A stretch of 64,000 bases of DNA from NCBI GenBank assembly GCA_022316685.1, contig JAKJHU010000039.1, positions 4,464,001-4,528,000 of the forward strand, in the 5' to 3' direction. A program made the translations under genes and the position numbers. Of this stretch, positions 49,010 through 59,031 are shown one piece after another; the stretch's first letter is position 1, and every line of letters starts with the position of its first letter. The notes below the pieces were generated by a model, which saw nothing but the letters and a program-made list of their open reading frames with translations, was not told where the DNA came from and did no database searches. Origin of the DNA: Progne subis subis (taxonomy: Eukaryota > Chordata > Aves > Passeriformes > Hirundinidae).

Positions 49010-49799
49010 GGTCTCTTCCAACCCAAACCACTCTATGATTTCATAGTTCTATGATTCTATGTTTAACAATTATCAGAATGAGTAATTTCTCTCCCACCAT
49101 ACAGCAAATTACCACACAGGACATGCTAGTTCAGAGGTCAAGAAGATCCAAATTATTTTGCCAGTCTGGTACAATGCATTCCTTTTTTTTGTCGGTTTGT
49201 GTTCTGCAGGAGAGTATTCACCATTTCTACACAAAATGAAATAAAAGAAGTGGTTTTTAGAGGTCCATTATAAAGCAAGATAGCTACTGATGTGCTGAAT
49301 GTTGCATGAATCATTAGTGTTTCTGAACCTATGTGTCTCCTGTGTAGTAATCATCCACTTTTCAAAATGAAGCAGAATATATAAAGCAAAAAATACTTTC
49401 AATAAAACACAGTGTCATGAAGGTTGATCTGCTATTGAGAGCTTGTTTTTATTATTTAGTCCCATATACTTCTTCACTGGGTGTCAAATTACTTTCAGCT
49501 TAACATTGCTAGCTTTTATTTTTTTCTTTTTGTAATTGGTGCAAGAGCTTTGTGCTTTTAGATGTAAGAAGGTTCTGCTGCAGAACACCATAAGGATGAT
49601 ATAGGATATTTGTGACTTGATTTATACATCTGTAAATGAAGCAAGGGATAGAATTCTTCTCCTTCTTTAGCTTCTTCTTTTTCCCCCCATTTACACAGAT
49701 CAGAAAGTCAATGCAGCTCATTTAAAAAAAAAAAAAAGAAGAAAAAGCAGCCTCATCAGTATCAGACAGGGTGACAACATATGGGGAATTAGGTGGAAA

Positions 49800-49805
49800 G
49801 TTACC
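49800..49805. repeat. left target-site duplication GTTACC
   Basis: Identical to 50097-50102 across the 291-bp LTR. Confidence 0.88.
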
Positions 49806-50096
49806 TGTTGCTATATTATGTGAGCTTCTGTGAGATGTTTACAGCTCTGACTGAATTTTCCCACAGTTTCCTGATGTAAACATCTTGTTTTCCACATTCC
49901 TTTCTGATAATAGCCAACTGATGGACTTCTAGCCTGGCCAGTGGGATGGAGAGGTGGTGCCTTGTCCTCCAGTCCCTGGTCCTTCTTCAAAACCTATAAA
50001 AGCGAAGTCTTTGTAAATAAAAAAAGGGAGTCTTTCTTCAGCCTTCATCTTGTAGTGTCAAATCTGTGAGTATTTACTCGCTGTCCACTAGCGACA
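49806..50096 (+). mobile_element. solo LTR, 291 bp, class II (ERVK-like) with 6-bp target duplication
   Basis: The boundaries are well supported. GTTACC lies immediately left (49800-49805) and right (50097-50102), a 6-bp target-site duplication as produced by ERVK-type (alpha/beta-retrovirus-like) integrases. The element starts TGTTGC and ends GCGACA, so TG...CA ends with 5 of 6 positions inverted-repeat. Plus-strand signals are in order: TATAAA (49995-50000), AATAAA (50016-50021), then a putative R/U5 with GAGTCTTTCTTCAGCC and a GT-rich end. No internal retroviral sequence is present, so this is a solo LTR left by recombination. It resembles short passerine ERVK LTRs, from memory. Confidence 0.88.
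49995..50000 (+). promoter_or_regulatory. LTR TATA box
   Basis: TATAAA preceded by CC and followed by AGCG, in the position expected for the U3 promoter of the solo LTR. A start site would be expected near 50025. Activity today is unknown. Confidence 0.6.
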
Positions 50097-50102
50097 GTTA
50101 CC
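50097..50102. repeat. right target-site duplication GTTACC
   Basis: Identical to 49800-49805; the host sequence resumes here. Confidence 0.88.
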
Positions 50103-51439
50103 CTATCTGCTGGCATGATCCTGGCTGGGTTGTAAACAAACTGTGAGACTGGATATTGCCTCTAGAAATTGGTGTGTTTCCCTCTGAAGCATGCAGGCAT
50201 CCTTAATAACTAACATAAAAAAAAAGTTTTCAGAGCCTGCACTGTTGTAGAGCAAACATGAATGTATTGTTTGCACAAAATAATAAACTAGTTTGTCTAC
50301 ATGACATGGGCATACACCTATACTGTGACTGAAAGAAAGTGGGAGTACAAGGGAAGTAAATGGATGAGAAATAGAGTTCTTGTTACCTTTCTCTACCAAT
50401 AATTAACCTAGCAAGAAAACAGTTTTTTAATTCTATCAAAATTGGTTGACAGTGAGTTGGTACTACCAGAAGAAAACGACTTTATGCTTCAGAGATGTGC
50501 TTGAGTTGTAGCAGTCCTCCACTCAAATCCTAAGGTGATCCAATTTAAATGCCATACCTTGCTCAGAGGTATGTAGAGAAGTCTCAGGGCTATGTGTAAA
50601 ACTGGTATTTACCTCAAATCTTCCTAATACCTTAGAACCAAATTCTGAAACAGGCAAACATTTCATCTGCAGGCTCACAAAGGCCAATATCCGACAGGCT
50701 GAGTGGAGGTAATTGTTTAACCTGACACAGGCCTCTGCACAGCTGTGTGACAGAGTCCTCAACGTTCAAACACAGAAGGACAGTTCTGTTCTCCTCTCTG
50801 GCATGGTAACAGGAAGAGAGAGTTTCACTCCGAATTCTCTGGATATGAACAAGTAATGCCCGACTGCCCAACAATTCAAAGCATTATTTTGTCTCAACAA
50901 ATTTGTCTGAGGTGATCTAAAAAAAAACCTGTTTGGGTTTTTTCAAAGTTTCTGTGCCAGTTAGTTTGTCTATCCATATTTGTGTATACAAGGAGGACTC
51001 AATCTATGAAAACCAAACTAACTCTTAATAGACAGATAGAGTAATTGCCATTAGCATTCTGGCAGAACGGAATTCAAAAAAATTTTTTTTTTTTTTTAAG
51101 TTCATTGGCTGCTGTGCCAAATGATGAAAACTGTGGATGTTTCCAGACTTGTTATGGTAATGCTCATTTTCAGGATCCATAGCAGGAGTATCAAGACAAT
51201 ATGAGTCAGGAATGGTTACAGGTTTATGTGCATTGTACGAAATAAAATGAAGGTGGGTGAAGATTTCATTTATTTTAAAAAATAATTATACAGAGTTCTT
51301 TGCAAATGACAATAAAGGTTTGCCCGTAAGAGGTACTGGTATCTTATTCAGCTGAGCAATTTACGCTATAGTCATAGGAGGATGTCCAAGATTAATTAGA
51401 TTGGCATGGCAAGCATCATGGACTCATTGCAATGTTTGT
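50103..51439. other. non-coding DNA between two LTRs
   Basis: No gene or repeat recognised. A T-rich run lies near 51079-51097. Confidence 0.5.
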
Positions 51440-51443
51440 GCCA

Positions 51444-53073
51444 TGACATTGTGATTGTGCTACTGTAGTGGTTTCATGTTCACTAAATTCTGCTTGCCAA
51501 ATTTAGTGTAGTGGTTTTAGTAATTATTCTCTTTTTTGTCGGAGAAGATCACGAGAAAGCAAAACAGGCTTAAGCGTAAAAATAAACAAATAGTTTTATT
51601 AACACACACTAAAAAAAATTGGAAAATAAAAATTGGGAAAAAACTAAAACAAAACAGAACGAAACTTCAAAACACGCTTCCCTCTCCCTACAAACTGTTA
51701 ACTTTCCCACAAAACAACATAGAGAGACACAACCTGTGATTTTCAGTCAGTTTCACCAGTTAAACAGAATCTTTCATCACTTTAGGAGAGGAGTCTCTCT
51801 AGACTACCATGGAGACCCTCGCCACAAGACTACAACAGTCTAGTGGCTCCCAATGTCACAAATCTGCAACTGCCTGGAATTTTTGCAGATTGTGCAGTCC
51901 CACCCAGTAGCAACCTTTCCCCTGGCTACTCATGGGCTTCTCAGTGTATTTGGGGTACTGTTTAAGAATGCTTCTTCTAGTACAAAACAAGGATTTTCTT
52001 CTTATAGCTTTAAAATAGACCCTATCTCAAAAATCTCTTTTTACCCCAGGCTTCAAATCACTTTCTCTTTAAAATCATCTTTGTCTCAAAGGCTGAGACC
52101 TCCTTTTATCTTAGGAGTGAGGGGCTTTGAGATTCTCACTTAAATCTCAATCATATCAGTCCCCAGTTTTGATTAGAACCAGCATTCCTCCAAACAACAT
52201 AAAGATGTTACAAGAAACAGTCCATTTCTCCATAGTTTACCCCAGAGAAGTTCAGTTAAAAATGTCCACATCCTCAATCCCTCTGTCCAGTAATCTTATC
52301 AGTTCTTTCACTCTTGCTCCACTGACTTCATGCTGTGTCATTTCTACATCCACTCTGTCCCTTTCTTTTCTCTCTCAGAGAAGGGTTAGGCCTTGGAAGC
52401 TTCATGTTGCCAGGAAATGGTTAAATCTGCCCAGGTCTGCAGTGGCCATGTGCTCTCTGTCCCGGGCAGCAGCCTCTACCCTGCTGTATCTCAGATCCTG
52501 TACCTCAGATCGGCTGGGCTTTCCTCCCTCCCCTCTTTTTTTTCTCCATCTGGAATCACTGGAGGAGGGGAGGAGAAAGGGGGGTGGGGGGCGCACACAG
52601 AGAGGGGAGAGCTCTGACCACCCCTCGGTGACAATCGGCACGGCCTCGGCCTGAACAGGCCCATGGCTGTTATCAGGGGCCTGGCAGAGATCCTTCCCTG
52701 CTCCAGGGGCTCCGGGGAAGTTGAAAAAAGTCGTTGCTGTTAAACTGCAACCTCTCCTCCCCTGCTGGGAGCTGATGGAGCTTGGCCAGGCCTCAGGGCT
52801 TTGGCCCCCAAAGGAGGGGGAGCAGCAGGCCCAACTCGGTGTTACCTGTTCAGCTGACCAGGAGGAAAAGGGCCTGACCTGCCCAAAATCAAGGTTTATA
52901 TCGATACTGCCCAAAGTCGCATTCAATGTTCTCAGTAGTCAAAAGAAATGCCAATATCCCAAACTAGCCTTCTGATAGGTCCCTGTCATTTCTAAAACAA
53001 TGCCAAGGTCCTGACAGGGAAAAAACTGCGCATTCCTCCTTAACAGAAAACCAAACTGTGCCAACCCATGACA
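51444..53073 (-). mobile_element. long LTR-like element (minus strand), about 1.6 kb
   Basis: On the minus strand this starts TGTCATGGGTTGGCAC and has a G/C-rich middle (52380-52870). It has AATAAA at 51595-51600 followed by a TTTCTCGTGATCTTCTCC-type end, the layout of an LTR 3' region. The AATAAA block and the opening are familiar to me from passerine LTRs. The plus-strand left end starts TGACATTG, matching the inverted right end at 6 of 8 positions, and GCCA flanks both sides (51440-51443 and 53074-53077) as a possible 4-bp duplication. An alternative left end is one of two TGTAGTGGTTT copies (51464 and about 51509). At 1630 bp it is long for a single LTR, so it may include extra sequence. 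Open frames here, up to 175 codons, overlap on both strands and match nothing I know. Confidence 0.65.
52894..52899 (-). promoter_or_regulatory. possible LTR TATA box
   Basis: The minus strand reads TATAAA in a CGATATAAACC context near the 5' end of the long LTR-like element. It lies about 1.3 kb from the AATAAA, far for an LTR, so it may not be the functional promoter. Confidence 0.3.
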
Positions 53074-53077
53074 GCCA

Positions 53078-54995
53078 TGAATTACTCATGTCATTGGATA
53101 GTGGGAAAAGTTAATGTAATAATATAGCCATAAGTTACATATTACTGCAGAAGATGTGAAAATTAGAGGTTCATGCATCTGTCTATAGGGAAAAAAGTAA
53201 AATTATTTTGTGAATCCTCTATACTTGCAGTCTCAGCATAAGCATCTAGAGGAATGTTGGAAAAATCTACTCTAAGTGTGACTCACTCTATGGGCAAATG
53301 GGAAAGGGCAAGCAAAGTGATGCTAACAATCACATGTTTAAGAGAAAAGGAAGCAAAATTGCCAAAAGACAGAGAGCTGTGCACAAAGGACATCATGCCA
53401 CTGTGGTCAGTAAAACTGAGGAAAATCAGTATGATTAGAGGTGCATCAGTAAGTCTGAATGTAATTACACTATGAGCTGCTGGGATTACACAATAAGGGA
53501 ATGTTTGAAGGCATTTGATTTTTGCAGAGAAAACTTTAAATTCATACTGTCAATACTTAAACTGTATTTTAGAGCAATTCAGTGTTAGTAAAAGTGTAAA
53601 AACATTTTTTCAACTAAAGCTATTCAAAGACTAATAACAGAGCGTCTGTGAGATGTCACATACCCACCTATTACATGTAATTCCGTGAAAAAAAAAGAAT
53701 ATTTAATTTGTATTGAAATCAATGGAAGTTGTGAATTTTGCTTCTCACAGAATTGATTTTTATCTGAAAGAGGTGCTGTTAAGCACTGTGAAATTCACCT
53801 TCACTATTGTAAATGTGAAAGAAATCTATAGACAGCTGTGCAGTGAATACTACATCTCTGTTATAACCTGGGGGGGATAATATATGATAATTAAAATGTT
53901 TTATTATCTTAAGAGAAGAAATGAATCATTATTGGCACGCAGTCACATCAGGTTATATGCTGCTTTTCTAAGTGTTATTAAAACAGAATGATTCACTGTG
54001 AGGCTTCAAGGACTACCCCAGTGCCTCCTGGTTCTCACAGGAAGAGTACTAGTAAGAGAGGGGGAAATTTTCCTGGATTTTCTCACCTCACAGAACCCTG
54101 CAATTCTGCTCGAAAAACTTGCCAGAGACATCAAAAAAGCTTATTGATTAAGAGGGATGGAAATTCTCAAAAAAATAGAAGATTGAAAACCAGTTGCCAA
54201 AACACTGGCTTATTTAGATTTGTTTTTCTAGGAAGATTTTGTTGAGATTAGCCACAATTTTTCATGGTTAGGCTTCTCAAAAGACAAGCCAGTCAAAAGC
54301 AGATGGCATGTTAGATGGGTTTTGGTAGAATTTAGGTCATATTAATTTGTCCCTAAGAAATTGCATGCTAGATTGGAATGTATAATTTTTTCATGCTATA
54401 CAAGATTTTGTTTTGATATGCATTTTTATCTTTGTATTTTTAATTTTTTATTTTTTTGTTTATTTTTATTTTAAATTCCAGGATATAGACCCAGGTCTCA
54501 AACCTGTGACAGTAGGTAAGAAATTCTGTGGTAAAGTTTTGCAACTTGGATAACAGCCTCATCACAATAATTAATTCTATGTCTGAATTTCCTGAAGGTC
54601 ATTTAGGGAAGCTAAAACTCACTAAGAAATATTGAAGAGAATGGAATAATGGAATCAGGGAATTATTGTAAACCTATTTAGTAAATAAAATATTATTTTA
54701 CTATAGTACATTTTACTGTAAAAACAGCAAACTATTTAATACATTAACTGATTTAATTCATTAACTAACTAAACCGGGCAACATGTTTGTGCACTGACCA
54801 TTACATGGTTTTGAGTGTTAAAGAATGGTTACAACCTGGATCATCGACATTTAACTCACCTTCTGATAACATCTAGGCTGCCTGATATCTTCATGACAGG
54901 TTTCTTTGTCATAAATATTGCACATCTTACTAAAGGCTCAAGATTTTTCCCTAAAGCTATTTATGTGACAGTCCAGCTGTGTGTCCAAAGTGACA
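53078..54995. other. AT-rich non-coding DNA, no gene recognised
   Basis: No exon, RNA gene or repeat recognised between the two LTR-like elements. Confidence 0.55.
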
Positions 54996-54999
54996 TCAT

Positions 55000-55814
55000 T
55001 GTTATAAATGAAGCAAGGGCAGGAGATCGATTTTACTCCTTTTTAATGCCTTTATTAGTTCAGCTCTTTTAATGGGAAGGCTCGGGGAATGCCTGCGCCA
55101 CTGCTGCTCCCAATGGACACCGCTGAGGAGGAGGTCTGCGTCAAATCTGCTGCTCACGCTGCAGAGTCGGGAGCCCTGCCTCGCAGGAGTCCTTTAGGTC
55201 TCGCTCCCAGTGTGTTTTGGGGCAGGGGGTGTCTCCCAATTGGTGCTTCTCAGGTCAGGGTGAGATCTTGGATGTTCATCCGATCGGGTCTGTAGGTGCC
55301 GGAAGGTCTCCCTCACCTGTGAATACCTTTCATTCTGATGGAAATTGTGCCGGCTCGTTAGTATTAGGGGTTATTGTTATTTACCACACTTCCGGCTGAG
55401 AGGTGCACCTTGGGAGTCCCCCTGATTTCCATATTGGGTGTTGCTCGATGGAGAGTAGCTGGTCTCTGGGCAGTGCCTTCAGATTGATGGACAGAGGAGG
55501 AGCTGATGGGAAGCAGGCGGTGTCAATGTTCTGATGGATGTACACATGCGGCATTTGATGACTCAGCGGGCCGATCGGGGAGCAGCGGACACTTAGCTTG
55601 GGACGAGGTAAGGGGTTCTGGGACCTTAGGGACTGGGAAACAACTAGGGAAGTAAATAACTGGGGTTCGGGGTACAGTAAACAGATAACATTAATACATG
55701 GAACTGGTAACCTGTACAGATAACAGACAATACAAATAACTGATAACTAACAACCAGTAATTTAAACATTCAGTAACCTGCAAACATTTTATCTTAAGAA
55801 CTTCATTCTTCTCA
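55000..55814 (-). mobile_element. CpG-containing LTR-like insertion (candidate, minus strand)
   Basis: The segment differs sharply from its AT-rich surroundings: 55080-55620 is GC-rich with many CpGs. On the minus strand AATAAA (55051-55056) is followed by a short U5-like end. The left end reads TGTTATAAATGAAG and a possible right end reads, inverted, TGAGAAGAATGAAG (10 of 14 matches), with TCAT on both sides (54996-54999 and 55815-55818) as a candidate 4-bp duplication. I do not recognise the family and see no clear TATA box. A non-LTR repeat or a host CpG-rich element is possible. Retained CpGs would suggest a fairly young insertion. Confidence 0.4.
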
Positions 55815-55818
55815 TCAT

Positions 55819-57212
55819 CACTTTCCATGTCCTTTATACTTTATTTCTGTTTCTCAGTGTGATCTGAACATTTTAATTTTTTTAGGTAATTCAGACCTCT
55901 CCTTTCCCAAATGGTAAAGGTCTTTATTAGACTGGGTTAATTTAAAAGAAAAAGCAAATCTAAGTAGCTTCTTTAAAGCGATGTGCTGAGTTATCCTGAG
56001 CTATTCCATTGTAACCTGTCAGACGTTATAAGCCAAGGACATGTAAGTGACTAGCAGCTATCAGAGAAGACCTTCAGCTGGAAATGTCTTTAAAGGCCAC
56101 ATACCTTGTAAACTAAATTTTAGAAGATACTTTTAAATGTTAACCAATAATAGCATCCATGGCCCAAAAATATGCTATTATGCTATTATGGAGAATTATA
56201 AGCAGCTGAACTATATATACAAAATACTTTCACTACATTAGTAAGTACCTTTTTCTCTAATTTGAGACAGACAGGCTCAAATTTTAACTTAGTAATATCT
56301 CTCTTCAAAACTTCAGCTGGATTTTGGGATAGTCAGAAATGTTCTAGCATGAAAAATGGAATGTGTAAAAGCTCCTGGAGTGTCAGTGGGCGAAGTTCAG
56401 AACTTGATTCATTAAGTGAAACTCTTCTCTGAGCTGTAAGGCTTTTGCAATGTTAGGCAGTTAACTAGATTTTTCTCTTGGCTCCTGTGCCAGCAACAAA
56501 TAGGAGTCAGCACACTTCTAATTACAGACTGCTGTAAGACAGAAACCAAATGCAGATTCAGATTGATTTACATACTGAATGAAGCTCATTTTGCATTTTG
56601 ATAGTTCTTTCTCCTAGATGCCTCTGAGTTTATTTCTTCTTTACCCCTCAGTGCTTTATGATTTTTATGCTTACATGATTTTATTATCACTTCTTTGCTC
56701 CAACACACTTCAGTTAACAGGAACAACATCAGCCCATGGAACCTGGACAGTTTCTGAGAGGGTTTGCTTGTGGTCAGATGGCTTCCCACCTCCACCTCAG
56801 GACAAGGCACAGCTACACACAGCTACCCCTCCACCAGTGCTCTCTATGGAGGAAAGCTCAGGTGCACAGCTGCGATGAAACCTGCAGAATGATTCCTCAG
56901 CACATGGGGAACCACCTCCCACAAGATGCTACATCATGTCTCATCATCAAGAACATGCAAATGTTCACTATTTATATTTCTGAACTTGCGAATGCCAAGC
57001 AAAAAAGAGAAACCAGGAAATGCCATGGGAGTAGTAGTTGCTCTGCTCTTTGCAGTTGTAAGAGTCTGTCTGAAGTTCCCCTCATTTGCCTCATGATCAT
57101 CATAAGGACCCCGAGGACCCCACTGCAGTTCTGGCCTGCTCGAGGTAGATGTTTGCCAATTGTCCGCAGGCGCATTTTCCTGTATCACCACGCCACGGTA
57201 CACTAGCTTTGA
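55819..57212. other. non-coding DNA; right part GC-richer and of unknown origin
   Basis: No gene recognised. About 56718-57212 is GC-richer, has overlapping frames of 156 (plus) and 89 (minus) codons and abuts the LTR at 57217. It could be a repeat or remnant retroviral sequence, but no gag, pol or env motif is identifiable and I assign no function. A short tandem TGCTATTA duplication lies near 56172-56187. Confidence 0.4.
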
Positions 57213-57216
57213 GCAG

Positions 57217-57936
57217 TGTAATGGCAGTTCTGTACCTGAAGATCACACCTGCTTCACAGTCCCTGCTTCACGACATTAGCCTATGAATTTCCCCACCTCT
57301 TGGCCAAGGGAACTTTCTGGGGTAACTTTGGTGGTCCCCCATGGAAAATCCTTCATCTGCTCCACAACCACCGTGACAGACAGAGATCAAAACCCCCTTC
57401 CAAGGACTGAGATTGAGACCCCTATATGAAGCCCCTCTCAAGGACTGAGACATCAGACCCCGACAACCGCAATACAGGGGGCTGGGACTGACTCAACCAA
57501 AGTGAGATGTTTGCCTGGAGGCGTGATCGTTGGACCAAGAAGACAATGGCTCTCGCTTACTGCTAGGAACATGAACTATGTGTTCCCCCTTGGTGGCTTC
57601 AATAGATTTACCTGTTCCCCCCGTGACTGAGGACTATAATAAAAACCCCTGAGTTAACCAGAGATTTTGAGAGAGACTCTCCCTGACGTGACAGGCGGAC
57701 CCATCGACCGGACCACGAGGACTCCGTCTCCACGTTTGGTAGCTATATCCCCCCTTTCCTCTATCTCCTTCTCTAGCTCTTTCTCTCACTCTTAATCCCT
57801 CTGTCGCATTTGCTATGGTCAATCAATAAAAGGTACATTTTGTTTTAATGCTGAAATCCCCTCTGTGTTGTGTTTTGCACTCTGAGATCAGAAAACGAAC
57901 CATCACGACCCTCGCTTGTACGAGCAGATCGTGACA
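57217..57936 (+). mobile_element. LTR of an avian endogenous retrovirus-like element (plus strand)
   Basis: The 3' two-thirds closely resembles an LTR seen in passerine genomes, from memory. It has a TATAATAAAA box (about 57635), then an R-like part with GACGTGACAGGCGGACCC and a CT-rich stretch (57740-57800). AATAAA follows at 57825-57830, then a U5 rich in TGTGTTGTGTTTTGC and a terminus reading CAGATCGTGACA. The right end is firm. The left end is proposed at TGTAATGG (57217), because GCAG precedes it (57213-57216) and follows the right end (57937-57940) as a possible 4-bp duplication, and TGTAATG partly matches the inverted end TGTCACG. No coding sequence is attached. Confidence 0.75.
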
Positions 57937-57940
57937 GCAG

Positions 57941-58845
57941 TCCAAACTCTGAAACAAACGTTAGGTGTATGAAAATATTTTCAAGAGTGTTTCTACATCT
58001 TTGCTCTAAAAAGGCTGAAAGGCCAAACAGCCATCCACATTGCTAATTATCTACTAAACTGCAAGCACCTCTGTATAAACTGCTAGTTGTTGCTTTTGTG
58101 GGAAACACAGTTTAAATAAAATACCAGGACACAATGGGACTTAAATTCTTGTGTTGAGAAATACAAGAAAATGGGAGGGAAACAATAGCTCCCATGCTTT
58201 GCACAACCACATACACAGGTTTCCTGTGGCTCTTGACATACAGAACTCACAGAGGGATATCAGACCACTCACAAACTTGTAATAACCAAAAGTTACATCT
58301 TGTAGTAATCCTAGTGAAAGTTCCCAAAATAAATATTGAAAAATGTGTAGAGAGTTTTGAGTTGTTAATGGATATATAATTTCTTCACAGATAGAGTACA
58401 TTAAACATAATTCACATTTCAGGAGATTCCCTTTCCCCTTCAGGGCACTCAGCTTCAATTGCTCAGCATGTTGGCTGGGATGTTGGCTCACCCACTGCTG
58501 TACAGTGAGCAGAGTTAGGCAGCAGTAAAAATATTTTTGTATTCTAGCAAGTCTCAGCTAATTCACCGTCTCTTGAGTCCTACAATTCTTTCTCCTTAAA
58601 GAGCACAATGGCTTTTGGAACACAAGTTAAATCTTCTTTGTATTTATTTTTTCTTAACTTTACATGTGTTATCTATTCATAGTTTTCTTTACTACAGTGC
58701 CTTATGAGGCATTCCCTCTGCCTCTGAGTGCCCTTTGTGTTTTCACATATTTTCATATGCAATGAAAATTCATTAAAGAACAAATTCAGATAAAATATCT
58801 CACTATTACATGCTTTCCAGGTTAATTGGAATTGCATTCTTTATT
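57941..58845. other. AT-rich non-coding DNA, no gene recognised
   Basis: Nothing recognisable. A minus-strand frame of 116 codons (58141-58491) has no family signature. Confidence 0.55.
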
Positions 58846-58931
58846 ATCATAGAATTATAGAATGGTTTGGATTGGAAGGGATCTTAGAGATCATCTACTT
58901 CCAACTCCCCTGCTGTGTGCAGGGACACCTT
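58846..58931 (-). mobile_element. CR1 LINE 3' end, cut by assembly gap
   Basis: On the plus strand this is the reverse of a CR1 tail. It starts with ATCATAGAATTATAGAATGG (terminal octamers), then TTTGGATTGGAAGGGATCTT, AGAGATCATCTA and a CCCCTGCTGTGTGCAGGGACACCTT-type block that is cut by the gap. Similarity to the standard CR1 3' UTR is high, so this copy is relatively young. Its 5' extent is hidden by the Ns, and sequence after the gap is not obviously CR1. Confidence 0.93.
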
Positions 58932-59031
58932 NNNNNNNNNNNNNNNNNNNNNNNNNNNNNNNNNNNNNNNNNNNNNNNNNNNNNNNNNNNNNNNNNNNNN
59001 NNNNNNNNNNNNNNNNNNNNNNNNNNNNNNN
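58932..59031. other. assembly gap, 100 N
   Basis: Exactly 100 Ns, the conventional placeholder for a gap of unknown length. Frames that run across it are meaningless. Confidence 1.

Larger units (their letters stand above)
48240..49061 (+). mobile_element. CR1 LINE, 5'-truncated 3' portion
   Basis: This is a clear CR1 retrotransposon 3' end. It covers the last part of the ORF2 region and the short 3' UTR, and it finishes with the diagnostic avian CR1 tail of degenerate ATTCTATG-type octamers (about 49033-49061). The 5' end is truncated, as is usual for CR1, with recognisable similarity beginning near 48268 ('cctcatgaggtttaccaagg'). It carries a (CTCTG)5 microsatellite (48498-48522) inside the coding part. 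Frameshifts and diverged codons show an old, inactive copy. Confidence 0.93.

Noticed and set aside
52127..52926. 175- and 174-codon frames on opposite strands
   Set aside because: Both overlap within the GC-rich part of the LTR-like element at 51444-53073. Mutual overlap and low-information translations suggest chance openness.
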